A stretch of 64,000 bases of DNA from assembly GCA_036852015.1 (NCBI GenBank), contig JAANDG010000246.1:1-64000 (forward strand), written 5' to 3'. A program made the position numbers and the translations under genes. The notes under the pieces are model-generated. The model was not told the DNA's origin. It did no database searches and worked only from the letters and a program-made list of their open reading frames with translations. Position 1 is the stretch's first letter, and every line of letters begins with the position of its first letter. Shown here piece by piece: positions 60,956-64,000 of the stretch. This DNA is from Pelodera strongyloides. Lineage: Eukaryota > Nematoda > Chromadorea > Rhabditida > Rhabditidae.

Positions 60956-61130
60956 TAAAACGGTACCAGTCGGTTTTTGGAACGCAACGTGGATAAATGA
61001 ACCCTTACGCACTTATGCTAAGTTACTCGTGTTTATTACGATGATTTACGCAAATTTACGTTCACTTGCATGAACCGCATAGGCTTGTGGTTTACTCGAC
61101 GCGTTTCAAAAACTGTATTTTGCTTTAATA
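60956..61130. mobile_element. TTAA palindromic MITE, family A copy 7 (diverged)
   Basis: Left ACCAGTCGGTTTTTGGAACG, right GACGCGTTTCAAAAACTG then TATTTTGCTTTAA. Recognisable but decayed. Confidence 0.65.
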
Positions 61131-61679
61131 TCGTGGGAATGCTATTCCTTCGTCTTACCGTTATTATGGAAAGAAAACATGTTGGACGGAAATAAACGGT
61201 GAAACATATTTTGATATTGCTGTCTACGGTACCACAGTTTACCGGAGTAACCGGAAAAGTAATGCGCTTTCCACAGAAAAAATTTCCAAATTTTCGGAGT
61301 TCCTGAACAAATAAATTAAGGAAAACCTTGTTAGGGAAGTTCCCTTCAAGGAACTTTTTTTTCAACAAGTTTGAAGCTTACTAAACAAAGAAAACTGAGC
61401 GGAAAAAGCTCGGCCCACCCGTGACACGAGCACCAACAACAAATGCTAGGTCGCTTTACACTACAAACTATAGGGGTGGCCGGTAGAGAGAAAGGAGGAA
61501 CATATGACCTTCACACACGAGTAGCGAGGAGGCGCAGACAGATTCTCTACTGCAAAATAGAATACTTTATGAGCGTGTGCCCTCGGCATTTGCTTCTTGG
61601 CAACATTGTCCTAATAATAATTATGGATTGGATCAATTTTTTTCGAGGTAAAATTGAAGAAAACTATCACATGGTATTT
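61131..61679. other. Intergenic, no gene seen
   Basis: Two short open frames (minus about 61250-61320, plus 61443-61721) have no recognisable domain. Confidence 0.4.
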
Positions 61680-62125
61680 TACTACCCAAAATGGAATATT
61701 ACTCCCACAACAAAGGGGTAGTTTTCATCGCATCGTAGAATACTACCCCAAAAGAGGGAGTTCAGTACCCCCAGTGGTACTTCCCTGCCCCTAGCTAAAG
61801 ATAAAGGTAAAGGGTACAGGGTTATATCAACCGAATCCGCAGGAGCGGTGGTCCGCTTCATTTCTCAAGCCGGACATACTTGCCTTTAAACTACCCGGAG
61901 GCCAATTTTCCCGGGAAGCCGTTTATCTCCGCCGGTTTTGCCCAGCTATCAACTTTTGCACCTTTGGTTGGGTGAAGAGGTTCCGGGCCTGGATCCACGC
62001 CACCGTGGAGTAAGGCGCTTGCCAATGCGGTTGGGGTACTATTTTTCATTTGGGGGATCATTCTTCATGGGGGGTAGCATTTTATCAAGTAGTATTATAG
62101 TTTCTTATGGGGTATTATTCAACGA
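61680..62125. repeat. GGGGTAGTAT repeats around a GC-rich block
   Basis: Degenerate TACTACCCC/GGGGTAGT units at 61680-61790 and 62030-62125 resemble the tails of duplication units 1 and 2. Between them, 61800-62030 is a GC-rich unique-looking block (GTAAAGGGTACAGGG...CACCGTGGAGTAAGGCGC) of unknown nature, perhaps part of another dispersed element. Confidence 0.6.
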
Positions 62126-62272
62126 TCGGTGGGAGTTGCGATCTACAATTGTGTCCTTTTTTGCAAAAACAGATTGGATGGAATGACTAATTATAAACTG
62201 TAATAGATCAAATAAAGTAACATATTGGCAGATCATGAATTTCAGATGATTATGCTATGCTTGAATATATGT

Positions 62273-62998
62273 TCAAGGATCAACCCATAACAATATGAGC
62301 ACGAGGCCACTGTCAGAACATATTTTATGTGTGAGAAGAACATATTTCACGATATTTTGTGCAACAGTATAACTGGCAGTGCTTACGAAAATACAAACTG
62401 TAGGATATAAAACATAAAATTGTGAACAATTGTAAGAAAGGAATTTTTACCCCTACAGTTCTTCGCTTCCGTGCAAAATACAAACAATAAGAAGAGCTGC
62501 ATACAATGAATTAGTCAAGGATCAACCCATAACAATATGAGCACGAGGCCACTGGCAGAACATATTTTATGTGTGAGAAGAACATATTTCACGATATTTT
62601 GTGCAACAGTATAACTGGCAGTGCTTACGAAAATACAAACTGTAGGATATAAAACATAAAATTGTGAACAATTGTAAGAAAGGAATTTTTACCCCTACAG
62701 TTCTTCGCTTCCGTGCAAAATACAAACAATAAGAAGAGCTGCATACAATGAATTAGTCAAGGATCAACCCATAACAATATGAGCACGAGGCCACTGGCAG
62801 AACATATTTTATGTGTGAGAAGAACATATTTCACGATATTTTGTGCAACAGTATAACTGGCAGTGCTTACGAAAATACAAACTGTAGGATATAAAACATA
62901 AAATTGTGAACAATTGTAAGAAAGGAATTTTTACCCCTACAGTTCTTCGCTTCCGTGCAAAATACAAACAATAAGAAGAGCTGCATACAATGAATTAG
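62273..62998. repeat. Three exact-length 242-bp tandem repeats
   Basis: Units start TCAAGGATCAACCCATAACA at 62273, 62515 and 62757 and end CAATGAATTAG. The only difference I noticed is CACTGTCAG in unit 1 against CACTGGCAG in units 2 and 3. The array ends abruptly with GTGAGTTTACT. Confidence 0.95.
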
Positions 62999-63256
62999 GT
63001 GAGTTTACTAAAAGAACAATATCTAAAATTTAACAAGCAGAATAAAAAATATTAACAGTAATTAATCTACCGCTCTTCATATGCTACGTAGCCGTGCAAA
63101 GTATAGCTGAACAACGAACAAATGAATTCCCACATTACCAGTATTACGTGGAACACAACAAAACAGTGAGTAGATCATAAAAAAACTTGTGCTCTAAAGG
63201 ACTTCAATACACAGAGTCCTTCACAATTGTTATTCTCACGGACTACTAACAGTCAA

Positions 63257-64000
63257 TCAAGCATTTTGTGTCTTCTTAGCTCGGTTCCGCGCCTTCAGTT
63301 TTTCAGGTTGGTCGCCACGGATGCTCCTAAAGTATAGCACATTTCTGCGATGATATAATGCGACCTAAAAAATTACTTGGAATTGTAGGACGCTCCACTT
63401 GGGCCACACATTATTGCATATACAAAAACCTACTTATCTGAATCTGCAGAAGAGCCTTGATTACCATCCATTCCGTTTGCTCCCTTGAGTTTCTCACAAA
63501 ACGCGACAATTTTTTCAAACGTCTGAAAAAAAAAACAGGTTTTTGAACCGTATATTCGCTAGTTCGACCACACAGTGTTACAGTTGGTTTTCTACTTGTG
63601 ATGAGCCTGCATCTAAACGAGGTTTAATGATTTTGGAGAACATAATGTTAAATAAATGGTTTATTGAGGATATGCAATTAACACATTCATCTCAAAAGGT
63701 GACCCTCAAAAGGTGACCCTAAGATCTCAAAAGGTGACCCTAAGATACCACGCTTCACAACGCAGTATACTGACAAGGGACCAAACTACAAAGAACAAAT
63801 AACACATGTTAATTTTTTCTACAAACAAAATGTGATGTAGCCCTTACCCTGTAATTCATAGTCACTGTCTCCAGCAAAATATCGTCGAGTTCCGTAAAAT
63901 CTCCCTGCGACATCAGATTGTGCAATTCAGCTGGATCTTTGCTTTCCATTGCTTTCAAAAACAATGTTTCATAGGCTTTCACAAGGTTTCCAAAGGTTTC
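63257..64000 (-). CDS. Multi-zinc, B-box-like protein, family member 6 (3' part)
   Basis: Enters from the right edge. Visible exons: 63848-64000 (open at the edge; ETFGNLVKAYETLFLKAMES, then ELDDILLETVTMNYR), 63434-63522 (TFEKIVAFCEKLKGANGMDG, then NQGSSADSD) and 63257-63326 (SIRGDQPEKLKARNRAKKTQ, then NA and stop). These match exons 3, 4 and 6 of genes 1, 2 and 5; the serine-rich exon 5 is missing, so the helical part joins the basic tail directly. Phases agree. The modules and B-box should lie right of the window. The orientation matches gene 5. The first intron shown carries the GGTTTATTGAGGATATGC repeat. Confidence 0.8.
63652..63800. repeat. Dispersed repeat, second copy, with AAAGGTGACCCT expansion
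   Basis: Matches 40758-40872. Here TCAAAAGGTGACCCT(AAGA) is present three times where the other copy has one. Confidence 0.7.

Noticed and set aside
62273..62998. Possible CRISPR-like array.
   Set aside because: The repeats are contiguous 242-bp units without unique spacers, in a eukaryotic genome.

Overview
This is eukaryotic DNA, most likely from a nematode. The evidence: compact genes with many small GT-AG introns whose acceptors read TTTCAG or TTTTAG; a nuclear-hormone-receptor gene of the expanded worm type; a tRNA-Glu(CUC) whose sequence looks like the worm form; acceptor-like AGs just before several start codons, as expected for spliced-leader trans-splicing; and many palindromic inverted-repeat elements flanked by TTAA or TA. 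The genus cannot be fixed from sequence reading alone.

Layout, left to right. At 1-1181 on the minus strand is the 5' part of a non-LTR retrotransposon: an ORF1 and the start of an endonuclease ORF2 that runs off the window. At 2087-9298 (minus) is a complete ten-exon twinfilin gene of 332 residues. At 12275-19494 (minus) is a nuclear hormone receptor gene that I assemble from 13 exons into 392 residues; one junction in the hinge is uncertain. I see no gene at 19500-26200. From 26210 to the right edge lies a cluster of six members of one multi-zinc, B-box-like protein family. Genes 1 and 2 (26210-29189 and 34749-37900) sit in a recent tandem duplication. A third copy of their upstream region (about 38544-40755) has no gene attached. 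Gene 3 (48991-54818) has a frameshift in exon 1. Gene 4 (about 55336-56644) has lost its 5' part and carries a frameshift. Gene 5 (57254-59657, minus) looks intact, and gene 6 (63257-64000, minus) enters from the right edge.

The zinc proteins share one plan: two related tandem zinc modules (each CxxC pairs, then a YFD...W(S/T)PLxCxxCS segment, then CxxC), a B-box-like C2C2H2 motif, two short helical exons and a very basic C-terminus. The order recalls TRIM/RBCC proteins, but no canonical RING is visible. Genes 1 and 2 differ strongly in roughly the first 175 residues and are nearly identical after that.

The rest is dominated by transposable-element remains. At least four palindrome types share TTAA borders, and comparing the duplicated promoters gives an empty/filled-site pair showing TTAA duplication. 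A 5'-truncated reverse-transcriptase fragment sits behind gene 1 and is missing from the equivalent place behind gene 2. A 4.2-kb inverted-repeat element (42015-46190) has split an older palindrome and itself contains two more elements, one carrying the tRNA-Glu gene.
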